Source: Paenibacillus albicereus
Lineage (GTDB): Bacteria; Bacillota; Bacilli; Paenibacillales; Paenibacillaceae
NCBI RefSeq assembly: GCF_012676905.1
Contig: NZ_CP051428.1
Span: forward strand, 3,062,001 to 3,126,000
Direction of reading: 5' to 3'
DNA length: 64,000 nucleotides
Shown here: piece after piece, positions 18,054 through 25,248 of the stretch
How the letters are laid out: each line of letters starts with the position of its first letter
How positions within the stretch are numbered: the first letter of the stretch is position 1
Program-made: the position numbers and the translations under genes
The notes under the pieces: generated by a model
What the model was told of the DNA's origin: nothing
What the model saw: the letters and a program-made list of their open reading frames with translations, nothing else
Database searches by the model: none

Positions 18054-18083
18054 AGCGTAGCTACAAAACGCCGCATTTGTCAA
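18054..18083 (-). promoter_or_regulatory. Candidate sigma-A promoter for the GNAT-collar-SLH unit
   Basis: On the minus strand a consensus TTGACA (18083-18078) is followed after 18 bases by TACGCT (18059-18054), about 63 bases before the GNAT start. The -35 is perfect and the -10 is poor. It is the only reasonable promoter between the ahcY terminator and the GNAT gene. Confidence 0.45.
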
Positions 18084-18118
18084 TTGTTGTTATTTTTATG
18101 GAAAAAGCTTCTGGCGGC

Positions 18119-18150
18119 AAAAAAAGCCAGACGGCAAAGCCGTCTGGCTT
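18119..18150 (-). terminator. Intrinsic terminator of ahcY
   Basis: A perfect 12-base-pair stem (18124-18135 with 18139-18150) with a 3-base loop, followed on the minus strand by seven T residues. It lies 26 bases past the ahcY stop. Confidence 0.93.
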
Positions 18151-18175
18151 GGAGCGGATAGGGAGACGGGCCGGT

Positions 18176-19441
18176 CTACGACGACCAGCTGTCCAGGTAC
18201 TGCTTCTGGTCTTCGGTAAGCGCATCGATGCGGATGCCGAGCGCTTCGAGCTTCGTGCGGGCCACGCGCTCGTCGAGCTCGTACGGAACGCTGACGACGC
18301 CCGGACCGAGCTCCCGGTAGTTGTCGTTGACATACTTGAGCGCGACCGCTTGCAGCGCGAACGTCATGTCCATGATCTCGGCCGGATGGCCGTCGCCGGC
18401 GGCGAGGTTGACCAGGCGGCCTTCGGCGAGGACATAGATGGAGCGGCCGTCATGCAGCCGGTACTCCTCGATGTTCTTGCGCACCGTGCGGATTTCTTTG
18501 GCAACAGCGGCCAGGTCCGGCTTGCTGAACTCCACGTCGAAGTGGCCTGCGTTGGCGAGGATCGCTCCGTTTTTCATGTGGGGATAGTGCTCGCCGTTGA
18601 TGACGTACTTGTTGCCGGTCACGGTGACGAACATGTCGCCGTGCTTGGCCGCCTCGACCATCGGCATCACCTGGAAGCCGTCCATGTGGGCTTCGACAGC
18701 CTTGATCGCATCCACCTCGGTGACGATGACGTTCGCTCCGAGCCCTTTGGCGCGCATCGCGACGCCTTTGCCGCACCAGCCGTAGCCGACGACGACGACG
18801 GTCTTGCCGGTCACGATCAGGTTCGTCGTGCGGATGAAGCCGTCCCAGGCCGACTGTCCGGTGCCGTAGCGGTTGTCGAACAGATGCTTGCAGTAGGCGT
18901 CGTTGACGGCGACCATCGGAAACTTGAGCGCGCCTTCCTTTTGCAGCGCCTTGAGCTTGATGATGCCGGTCGTCGTCTCTTCCGCGCCTCCGCGCAGCTT
19001 CTCCATCAGGTCCGGCCGTTCGCCGTGCAGGATCGTGGCGAAGTCGCCGCCGTCGTCGATGATGAGGTCCGGCTTGCTCTCCAGCGCCCGCACCATGAGC
19101 TCCTTGAACTCCTGCGGATGGGGGTCGTACTTGGCGAATACCGTGATGCCGTCCTCGACAAGAGCCGCGCATACGTCGTCTTGCGTGGACAGCGGGTTGC
19201 TGCCGGTAATCGTCACTTCCGCGCCGCCGGCCTGGACGACCTTCGCCAGATAGGCCGTCTTCGCCTCCAGGTGCAGGCAAATCGAGACCTTCAGCCCCTT
19301 GAACGGCTGCTCCTTCTCGAACTGCTCCCGAATCTGGTTCAGCACCGGCATATGCGCCTGCACCCAGTCGATCTTCAGCTTGCCTTCCGCCGCGAGGCCT
19401 CTATCGGCCACGATGCTCGCTTCCTTTGCCTTCATGCTCAT
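18176..19441 (-). CDS. ahcY: Adenosylhomocysteinase (S-adenosyl-L-homocysteine hydrolase)
   Basis: AhcY hydrolyses S-adenosylhomocysteine to adenosine and homocysteine using bound NAD, recycling the by-product of SAM-dependent methylation. The 421-residue cytosolic protein has the NAD-binding VVVVGYGWCGKG motif, the active-site block NDAYCKHLFDNRYGTGQS, and the late GDGHPAEIMDMTFALQ region. The length fits the shorter bacterial/archaeal type. Many Bacilli use the Pfs/LuxS route instead, so a complete AhcY is informative. It lies 33 bases downstream of bshC and ends at a strong terminator, so the two probably share a transcript. Confidence 0.97.
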   Translation of the reverse strand: MSMKAKEASIVADRGLAAEGKLKIDWVQAHMPVLNQIREQFEKEQPFKGLKVSICLHLEAKTAYLAKVVQAGGAEVTITGSNPLSTQDDVCAALVEDGITVFAKYDPHPQEFKELMVRALESKPDLIIDDGGDFATILHGERPDLMEKLRGGAEETTTGIIKLKALQKEGALKFPMVAVNDAYCKHLFDNRYGTGQSAWDGFIRTTNLIVTGKTVVVVGYGWCGKGVAMRAKGLGANVIVTEVDAIKAVEAHMDGFQVMPMVEAAKHGDMFVTVTGNKYVINGEHYPHMKNGAILANAGHFDVEFSKPDLAAVAKEIRTVRKNIEEYRLHDGRSIYVLAEGRLVNLAAGDGHPAEIMDMTFALQAVALKYVNDNYRELGPGVVSVPYELDERVARTKLEALGIRIDALTEDQKQYLDSWSS

Positions 19442-19474
19442 TGATCTGCCTCTTTTCTCCAGGGGGTATTTCCT

Positions 19475-21127
19475 CTATCCTAACCGCATGACGCCGTGCT
19501 CGGCGCAGGGCTCGTACGGCTCCGCCAGCAGCCGGTCGAGCCAGCCGCGGCCATAGCGGTTCATGAAATAAACCGACGCCAGCACCCGCTCTTGAGGGCG
19601 GCCTTCCGGCGCGGCCGAAAGCTCGAGCCCGGTCAGCCGGTCCAGCTCCGCGCGCTCGCGGTTCTCGAGCGCTTGCAGCGTCTTGGCCTCCATGTAGCCG
19701 ATCTCGCGCGCGATCCGCTCCCAGTTGGTCCGGCCGAGCAGCTCCAGGCCGCGCTCCTGTCCGGCGGCCACCGCCAGCGCGGGCAAGTACGCCTCGCGCA
19801 TCGCCTGCAGCGCCTGCCCGAAGCTCTTGCGGATGTCCTCCGCGCCCTGCCGGTCAAGCAGCTCGGCCTTGACGCCGCCGAGACCGGCAGCGACCTGCTC
19901 CAGCTCCAGCGAGTAGCGGGCCATCGTCTTGGCCGCATGCGGCTCCAGCAGCGTGAAGCTCAGCCGCGGCGTGACGATGGGCATCTGCATGCCGAGATGC
20001 TCGAAACCACCGGATGTCTGCGCCCAGTATGCGATCTCGCCTGGCCCCAGCACGGTAGAGAGCACCGGGAACAAGTAATCCTGCATGAGCGGGCGGGTGA
20101 GCACGTTGTTGCTCAGCCTCTCCGGCTGAGACTCCGCCAGCTCCAGCAGCTCGGACTCCGTCAGCGATACCAGGCCGCGGCGGTCACGGAAGCGGCCGCC
20201 GGCCCGCTGCAGCAGCAGGCGCTCGCCGGCTCGCGGCGCCTCCGCGAACAAGAACAGGTTGGCCGCGTCCTCCGCCGCTTCGGCCTGAGCCGCATAGCCG
20301 AGCGCCTCCACCCGGCGGCTCGAAGCGGCGTACGCCTCGGCGAGCGGGCCGGATGATTCCGCCAGGCGGCGGAACATCGGCCCCTCCAGCCTGCGGAGCG
20401 CCGGATGGTCCGCGTCGGCGAGCAGCAGGCCCTCGTCCGCGAACAAATCCGACAGCATCGCCGCGAACAGCTCGGTCAGCGTCCCGCAGCCGGCCGCCCG
20501 GGCGCGCAGCGAGCGCAGCAGCTCCGGCTTGAACGGCGTGTCCGCAAGTCCCGCCTCCAGCTCGGCGAGCGCCGCCTCGACGGCTCCGGCGGAGAGCCGG
20601 GTGCGGCTGACCGACGTCGCCGCGCCGGACGGCCGCGGCACGGCGAGCCTCCGGAGGCCGGGAGCGTCCAAGGGCGACGGCAGGCAGGCGAGGCAGGCCT
20701 CGTCCCAATCATGATCCTCGCCCGCGATCCAGAACACCGGCACGACCGGCACCCCGAGCCGCTCGGAAGCGGCCCGCGCGGCCTGCACGATCGTCACGGC
20801 TTTGTAAAGGATCATGAGCGGACCGGTCCACAGCACGGCCTGCTGCCCGCCGACGACGACAGGCGCGCCGTCCGCGAGCCGCTCCAAATTCCTCTCGGCC
20901 GGCTCCGAGAGGCCAAGCGGCTGCTGGAACGCCCGCAGCGCGCCGGCCAGCTCGGTGCTGCCGGCGCGCCGATCGGCCGAGCCTTTCAAATAATCGAGCC
21001 GCCTGCGCCAGGAGAGCCCGTCCGCCGGATGGTAGCCGAACAGCGCTTCCAAAGCGGAGTCGCGGCGCCCTATATATGCATCTGCAAGGGGCTGCCCGAA
21101 AGGCAGCTCCATTCGAACGATGTCCAT
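19475..21127 (-). CDS. bshC: Bacillithiol biosynthesis protein BshC (putative cysteine-adding enzyme)
   Basis: BshC performs the last step of bacillithiol synthesis, thought to be addition of cysteine to GlcN-malate. The 550-residue protein contains the nucleotidyl-transferase-like core with VVVGGQQAVLWTGPLM and FWIAGEDHDWDE, both hallmarks of the family, and a Leu/Ala/Arg-rich C-terminal coiled-coil region. It indicates that bacillithiol is the main low-molecular-weight thiol of this organism. A clear promoter lies 45-73 bases upstream. DUF3397 and panE-like genes upstream match the Bacilli neighbourhood. Confidence 0.94.
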   Translation of the reverse strand: MDIVRMELPFGQPLADAYIGRRDSALEALFGYHPADGLSWRRRLDYLKGSADRRAGSTELAGALRAFQQPLGLSEPAERNLERLADGAPVVVGGQQAVLWTGPLMILYKAVTIVQAARAASERLGVPVVPVFWIAGEDHDWDEACLACLPSPLDAPGLRRLAVPRPSGAATSVSRTRLSAGAVEAALAELEAGLADTPFKPELLRSLRARAAGCGTLTELFAAMLSDLFADEGLLLADADHPALRRLEGPMFRRLAESSGPLAEAYAASSRRVEALGYAAQAEAAEDAANLFLFAEAPRAGERLLLQRAGGRFRDRRGLVSLTESELLELAESQPERLSNNVLTRPLMQDYLFPVLSTVLGPGEIAYWAQTSGGFEHLGMQMPIVTPRLSFTLLEPHAAKTMARYSLELEQVAAGLGGVKAELLDRQGAEDIRKSFGQALQAMREAYLPALAVAAGQERGLELLGRTNWERIAREIGYMEAKTLQALENRERAELDRLTGLELSAAPEGRPQERVLASVYFMNRYGRGWLDRLLAEPYEPCAEHGVMRLG

Positions 21128-21171
21128 GACCCGAATCGGCCTCCCCGCAATCCTTCCACTCTATCGCTACG

Positions 21172-21200
21172 ATTGTACACAATGACGGATCGACCGTCAA
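21172..21200 (-). promoter_or_regulatory. Sigma-A promoter of bshC-ahcY
   Basis: Minus-strand TTGACG (21200-21195), a 17-base spacer and TACAAT (21177-21172): each hexamer is one base from consensus. The bshC start follows at 21127. A second TGTTATACT extended -10 lies further upstream near 21225. Confidence 0.8.
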
Positions 21201-21240
21201 AACCGTAACTGAAAGTATAACAGATCGGCGTCAAGCCGGG

Positions 21241-21642
21241 CTACAGCCCCAGCATATGCTGCGTGATGCCCGTCGCCATCAGCAGCACGTAGAGGAGGCT
21301 CATGACGAAAAAGCCCGCTCTCCACACGGCCCGGAACGCTTTGGCCGCATCGACCTTGCCGCGTCGGCGATGCTGGAGGTTGCCGATGAAACCGCCTCCG
21401 AGCAGCATCAGGAGCAGGATGCCGTACAAGCCGAACGTAGTGGAGAAGACGCGGTTGAACAGCACCGCGACGCAGCCGATGAGCAGCAGCGTCGTGACAT
21501 CCATCGCCAGCCGGAACGACCGGTCCTTGTCGCCCGCCAGCAGGCGGCTGCCGAAATAGACGGCCGCGAACGGCAGGAACGGCACCGCGGCCAGCACGGC
21601 ATAGATCGTCTTCAAGCTTTCCCATAGGAACAAAGGCTTCAC
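21241..21642 (-). CDS. DUF3397 family membrane protein
   Basis: A small membrane protein of about 133 residues with four hydrophobic segments and basic loops, matching the DUF3397 family found next to bshC in Bacilli. The function is unknown. The GTG at 21642 has AGAGAGG close upstream. An ATG at 21675 would overlap the preceding reductase gene by 14 bases and has no ribosome-binding site, but cannot be excluded. It is co-transcribed with the upstream reductase gene. Confidence 0.8.
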   Translation of the reverse strand: MKPLFLWESLKTIYAVLAAVPFLPFAAVYFGSRLLAGDKDRSFRLAMDVTTLLLIGCVAVLFNRVFSTTFGLYGILLLMLLGGGFIGNLQHRRRGKVDAAKAFRAVWRAGFFVMSLLYVLLMATGITQHMLGL

Positions 21643-21661
21643 CCGACCTCTCTGCAAAGCA

Positions 21662-22627
21662 TCATTCGAGCGCATGCACCAGCGCCGCGGCCGCCTCGTT
21701 CAGCGGAGCCGGCATGCCGTGCCGGGCCGCCAGGCGCGCCAGCTCCCCGTTGATGCTGTCGATCTCCGTCGGCCGTCCCGCCCGAACGTCGGCCAGCATC
21801 GAAGACGTATTGGCAGCCGTCCTGCGGCATACGTCGAGCAGCCGCTCCCATTCCTCGCCCGTCGCGGCGAAGCCCGACCGAACGAGGATCGCAAGGCTCT
21901 CGGCGTGCAGCGCCTTCATCAGGCGCCCGCCCTGCGGGTGCTCGGGCAGGCGGCCGTTCGGCAGGTCGAGCAGCGCGGTGAGCGGATTGATGACGGCGTT
22001 CAGGAGAAGCTTCCGGCAGATGCGATCTTCCACGTCATTCGACAGAAACGCCGCGATTCCTGCCTGCCGCAGCGCCTGCCGCCAGCCGCCGAGCAGCGCG
22101 TCCTCCGCAAGGCCCGCTGCCGCGGAACCGGGCGCCGGGCCGTAATGCAGCTCCCCTTCGCCGGTATGGACGACCTCGCGGGCGCCGGCCCGCAGCGCCC
22201 CCTCGCTCGTCACGCCGGCGTAAAGGCGAACCTCCGGCAGCGCCTTGGCGAGCCGCTCGAGATGTCCGATTCCGTTCTGCAGGCAGAGCAGGCCGTCGCC
22301 CGGCCTCAGAAGCGCCGCCAGCAGCTCGAGCAGCTCCGGCCCGATCGCCGTCTGCTTGACGGCCAGCACATGCCAGCGGCCTGCGCGCCCTCCCGCAGCC
22401 GCCTCGGCAGCAGCCGCATCGGCCAGCGACAGCGCCTCGACCTCGGCGACGGCGGCCGGGGCGCCCTCGGCAGCGTCCGCCCGTCCGGTCAGGCGGATGC
22501 CTTCCCTCGCCAGCAGCCCGGCCTGCTCCCTGCCGCGCGTCAGCATCCGCACCTGCGCGCCTCCGAGCGCCAGCCTGGAGCCGTACAGCAGGCCCACGGC
22601 ACCTCCGCCGATCAGATCGATCCTCAT
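21662..22627 (-). CDS. Ketopantoate reductase family protein (PanE/ApbA)
   Basis: A probable NADPH-dependent 2-dehydropantoate 2-reductase for pantothenate/CoA synthesis. The 321-residue protein starts with the dinucleotide-binding motif GGGAVGLLYG (7-16). It contains AVKQT, LLCLQNGIGHLE, and RKLLLNAVINPLTALL, matching the PanE C-terminal domain. Bacilli often carry paralogues, so the exact substrate is uncertain and no symbol is given. The ATG at 22627 follows GGAGGAGGACGTGA. It leads a unit with the DUF3397 gene. Confidence 0.88.
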   Translation of the reverse strand: MRIDLIGGGAVGLLYGSRLALGGAQVRMLTRGREQAGLLAREGIRLTGRADAAEGAPAAVAEVEALSLADAAAAEAAAGGRAGRWHVLAVKQTAIGPELLELLAALLRPGDGLLCLQNGIGHLERLAKALPEVRLYAGVTSEGALRAGAREVVHTGEGELHYGPAPGSAAAGLAEDALLGGWRQALRQAGIAAFLSNDVEDRICRKLLLNAVINPLTALLDLPNGRLPEHPQGGRLMKALHAESLAILVRSGFAATGEEWERLLDVCRRTAANTSSMLADVRAGRPTEIDSINGELARLAARHGMPAPLNEAAAALVHALE

Positions 22628-22682
22628 TCACGTCCTCCTCCTTCCAGAGGGATTTTAGCAGACAAGACGAGGCTTGGACAGC

Positions 22683-22723
22683 AAAAAGAAGCGGCAGGCT
22701 CCTTCTTCCGAAGGACCTGCCGC
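22683..22723 (-). terminator. Intrinsic terminator of the rsfA-like gene
   Basis: A stem of 8 plus 5 base pairs with a small internal bulge (22691-22705 with 22710-22723) is followed on the minus strand by TTCTTTTTG. It is 18 bases past the regulator's stop. Confidence 0.85.
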
Positions 22724-22740
22724 CTTGCGCTTGCTTGCGC

Positions 22741-23385
22741 TTACTCGATCCGCTCCAAATTGCCGCTCGCGTCCATCTTGAACCGAGGACGGGCTTCTTC
22801 TTCCTCGTTCAGGACCGTCATCCGCCGAGCCCGATCCATGATCTGGATCAGCATCTTGTAATCGTCGTTCACCGACTGGTAATCGAGCTGGGCATGGTTC
22901 GCGTCGCTCGACAGCTTGTGGTTCAGCTCGCGCAAGCCGGACAGCTCGTCGTCCCGGAGCTTGAGCTCCTTCTCGAGCCGGCTGATTTGCCGCTGCAGAT
23001 CGCTGTACGTCGATTTCCACTGCTTCAAATACCGGATGACGGCCTCGATGGCGATCGTGTCTTCGCCGAAAGCGGAGTCCTCCGTTCGGCTCGGACGGAC
23101 ATCGTGCTCCGCCACGGCGGAGACATGCGAGGCGACCGCCGTCTGCTTCTTCAAATAATTCCGTTTCTGCCGCTGCTGCTTGGCGAGCTGGATCGCTTCC
23201 TCGTACCGTTTGCGCACGCAGCTGTTCCAGCGGAAGCCGCATGCCGCGGGAGTGCGGGATATCCGCTCTCCGACCTCCTCGAAGGCTCCGAGCTGGGTTC
23301 CCCCTTCCCGAATATGTCTCAGCGTCACCTCGGCGAGGATCAAGTCGTCCTCCGGGCTCCATGCATCTTGCCTGACTGCTGTCAT
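22741..23385 (-). CDS. rsfA: RsfA-family prespore transcriptional regulator
   Basis: A 214-residue regulator with an N-terminal Myb/SANT-like DNA-binding domain (RQDAWSPEDDLILAEVTLRH, then ACGFRWNSCVRKRYEEAIQ) and a C-terminal coiled coil (about 125-190), as in RsfA, which tunes the sigma-F/sigma-G regulon in the forespore. The ATG at 23385 has GAGGAGGTTG upstream; a longer frame reaches 23595 but has no conserved sequence. A possible sigma-F promoter lies upstream. It is monocistronic, with its own terminator. Members of this family occur in several copies per genome, so it may be a paralogue of B. subtilis RsfA. Confidence 0.85.
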   Translation of the reverse strand: MTAVRQDAWSPEDDLILAEVTLRHIREGGTQLGAFEEVGERISRTPAACGFRWNSCVRKRYEEAIQLAKQQRQKRNYLKKQTAVASHVSAVAEHDVRPSRTEDSAFGEDTIAIEAVIRYLKQWKSTYSDLQRQISRLEKELKLRDDELSGLRELNHKLSSDANHAQLDYQSVNDDYKMLIQIMDRARRMTVLNEEEEARPRFKMDASGNLERIE

Positions 23386-23467
23386 TCTCGCTACAACCTC
23401 CTCGCGATAACGCGCTTTCTTCCACTCTATGCCCTCCCAGGAGTTCATAGAATCTATTGATACTAAA

Positions 23468-23497
23468 ATGTATATCCAATAAATGTGCGGCTCATAC
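23468..23497 (-). promoter_or_regulatory. Possible sigma-F-type promoter for rsfA
   Basis: The minus strand shows GTATG (23497-23493), a 15-base spacer and GGATATACAT (23477-23468). This resembles the sigma-F pattern (GyATA, then GGnnAnAnT) with one mismatch in each element. It is supported mainly by the known sigma-F control of rsfA in B. subtilis. Confidence 0.35.
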
Positions 23498-23577
23498 ATA
23501 AGAACGTCGTTCCCGGGCCACGATATAGGCGAAGGACGACGCAGCGAAATTCCATCCGGCTTGTCCCGGGAAAGCGG

Positions 23578-23606
23578 TTTACAGTATTTGACCAAAACGC
23601 TATAAT
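23578..23606 (+). promoter_or_regulatory. Sigma-A promoter of the DUF2626 gene
   Basis: TTTACA (23578-23583), a 17-base spacer and a perfect TATAAT (23601-23606) lie 47 bases before the start codon of the small membrane protein. Confidence 0.82.
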
Positions 23607-23652
23607 GTTCTTTAGCATATTATCTGGTCGTAACGAGAGGGGGATTCGTTTC

Positions 23653-23889
23653 ATGGCGCGCATGTTTCGCGTACTCGGCTTCTGGTGTCTGGTAATCGCC
23701 CTCATGGCATTTGCAGGACAAATGACCGAGTTTTCGCTGCTGTTTTTCTTCCAGGCTATCGCCTTCTTCTTCCTGGGCTACCTGAACTTCACGGAGCGGA
23801 CGTACATACTGATGTTCTGGGCCTACATGATCTTGACCTTCCTGGGCTTCAGCTACTGGACCATCTTCGAGATGGACCTTCCGTTCTGA
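23653..23889 (+). CDS. DUF2626 family small membrane protein (YqgY-like)
   Basis: A 78-residue protein with two to three closely spaced hydrophobic segments, starting MARMFRVLGFWCLVIAL and ending FSYWTIFEMDLPF, matching the Bacilli DUF2626 family. The function is unknown. The ATG at 23653 follows GAGAGGGGGA. A strong promoter and a terminator make this a single-gene unit. Confidence 0.87.
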   Translation: MARMFRVLGFWCLVIALMAFAGQMTEFSLLFFFQAIAFFFLGYLNFTERTYILMFWAYMILTFLGFSYWTIFEMDLPF

Positions 23890-23911
23890 TCCGACACGCA
23901 TCAAGCGACCG

Positions 23912-23940
23912 ACCGCCGGGCTCCCGCCCGGCGGTTGTTT
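23912..23940 (+). terminator. Intrinsic terminator of the DUF2626 gene
   Basis: A 9-base-pair G/C stem (23912-23920 with 23927-23935), a 6-base loop, then TGTTT. It begins 22 bases after the stop. Confidence 0.8.
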
Positions 23941-24009
23941 GCATTCTGAGGGACGCGGAGGCATAGGGTAAGAGACCACCGGACAAGAGGGGAGGGCTGT
24001 CGGACGCCG

Positions 24010-25137
24010 ATGCTGAAATCATTCCCTGCCCGCCTGGCGCTCTGGCTCGGCTTGCTGACCGCGCTCCTTCAGCTGCCGGCTCCGCCTGCGGCGCTGCGGC
24101 ATGCGCTTGCCTCCCCTCCCGCCTCGTCGCCTGCAGAAGGCGGCAGCGTCGATGCCGGGCGGCAGCTGCTCGAAATGAGCCTGCGCATCGCCGAAATCGA
24201 CAAGGAGCTGGACCGCGCTCAGGAATCCCGTCTCAAGCTTCAGCAGCGCATCGCGGATTCGGAGGAAGAGCTGGAGCTGCAGGAGGAGCGGCTGCAGGAG
24301 CGCAAGCAGCAAGCCGGACGATCGCTGGCGAGCTATTACATGGGCAAGCAGGAAAAGCTGCTCGGAGCGCTGCTGCATGTCCGCAGCCTGGGCGACCTGA
24401 TGCGCGCGCTCGATCTGATCGATCTCGTCCTCCGGGGCGACCGGGCCCTGATCGCCGAGTATGGCGAGCGATCCGCGCGCCTGCGCGAGGATCTCGACCA
24501 GCTGGACCAGGAGCGGGCGAAGCTCGCCGCGCTGGAGCTGCAGCTGACGCAGCGGCGAGGCCAGCTGGACGGCCTGCGGCAGCAGCTGGAGCTGCGGATC
24601 GCGGAGAGCGACGATCCCGAGCAGGCCCGCAGCCGCATCGAGTCCGTTCAGCAGCTGTGGGAGACCGAAGGACGCGACAAGCTTCGCTCGTACTTCAAAG
24701 CGCTTGCCAAGGCGATGAACCAGCTGCCGGACTGGCTGAAAGAGCATCCGGAGCATCTGAAGCTCGATGCCGGAGGCTATGCGCTGACGCTGCCGGACGA
24801 TACGCTGAACCGCTTCCTGCAGGAGCAGGACCCGGCGCTTGCCTCGTTCCGGTTCGTCTTCGAAAACGGACAGGTCGCCGCCAGCGGCAGCGAGGGCCAG
24901 CTCAAGCTGGAGGCAACCGGACGATACGAGGTCGTCGAGAAGCCGAAGAACGGCATCCGCTTCCGCATCGGAGGACTGCGCTTCAACGGGCTTGAGCTGC
25001 CGCAATCGACCATCGAGGAGCTGGAGCAGTCGTTCAATCTCGGGTTTTATCCCGGCAAGCTCATCTCGTTCGTCCGCATCGATTCCGTCCAGATCGAGGC
25101 GCATGAGCTGAGGCTGCGCTTCAAGTTCTCGCTATAA
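24010..25137 (+). CDS. Secreted coiled-coil protein of unknown function
   Basis: A 375-residue protein with a signal peptide (about 1-34, hydrophobic LALWLGLLTALLQL), then a long Glu/Leu/Arg/Gln-rich coiled coil (about 45-200) like the N-terminal halves of PcsB/CwlO-type division or hydrolase-regulator proteins. No NlpC/P60 or M23 peptidase domain follows. Instead residues about 230-375 are a compact mixed domain ending in ELRLRFKFSL. I do not recognise the C-terminal domain. It could be a regulator of wall hydrolases, which is inference from the coiled coil alone. GGGGAGGG is about 15 bases before the ATG, further than usual. Confidence 0.78.
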   Translation: MLKSFPARLALWLGLLTALLQLPAPPAALRHALASPPASSPAEGGSVDAGRQLLEMSLRIAEIDKELDRAQESRLKLQQRIADSEEELELQEERLQERKQQAGRSLASYYMGKQEKLLGALLHVRSLGDLMRALDLIDLVLRGDRALIAEYGERSARLREDLDQLDQERAKLAALELQLTQRRGQLDGLRQQLELRIAESDDPEQARSRIESVQQLWETEGRDKLRSYFKALAKAMNQLPDWLKEHPEHLKLDAGGYALTLPDDTLNRFLQEQDPALASFRFVFENGQVAASGSEGQLKLEATGRYEVVEKPKNGIRFRIGGLRFNGLELPQSTIEELEQSFNLGFYPGKLISFVRIDSVQIEAHELRLRFKFSL

Positions 25138-25144
25138 GCCGAAT

Positions 25145-25184
25145 AGGCCGTTTCCGATCGCGTCTGCGACGCCGGAAACGGCCT
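25145..25184 (+). terminator. Hairpin terminator between convergent genes
   Basis: A 12-base-pair stem (25145-25156 with 25173-25184) with a 16-base loop sits 8 bases after the coiled-coil gene. The T run is short, so termination may be partial; it may also serve the convergent gene. Confidence 0.6.
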
Positions 25185-25248
25185 TGGCTGGCTTTGAAAA
25201 ACCATTTCGTCTGCGGGGATGCGGCCTAATGCCTGAGATGAGGCCGAC

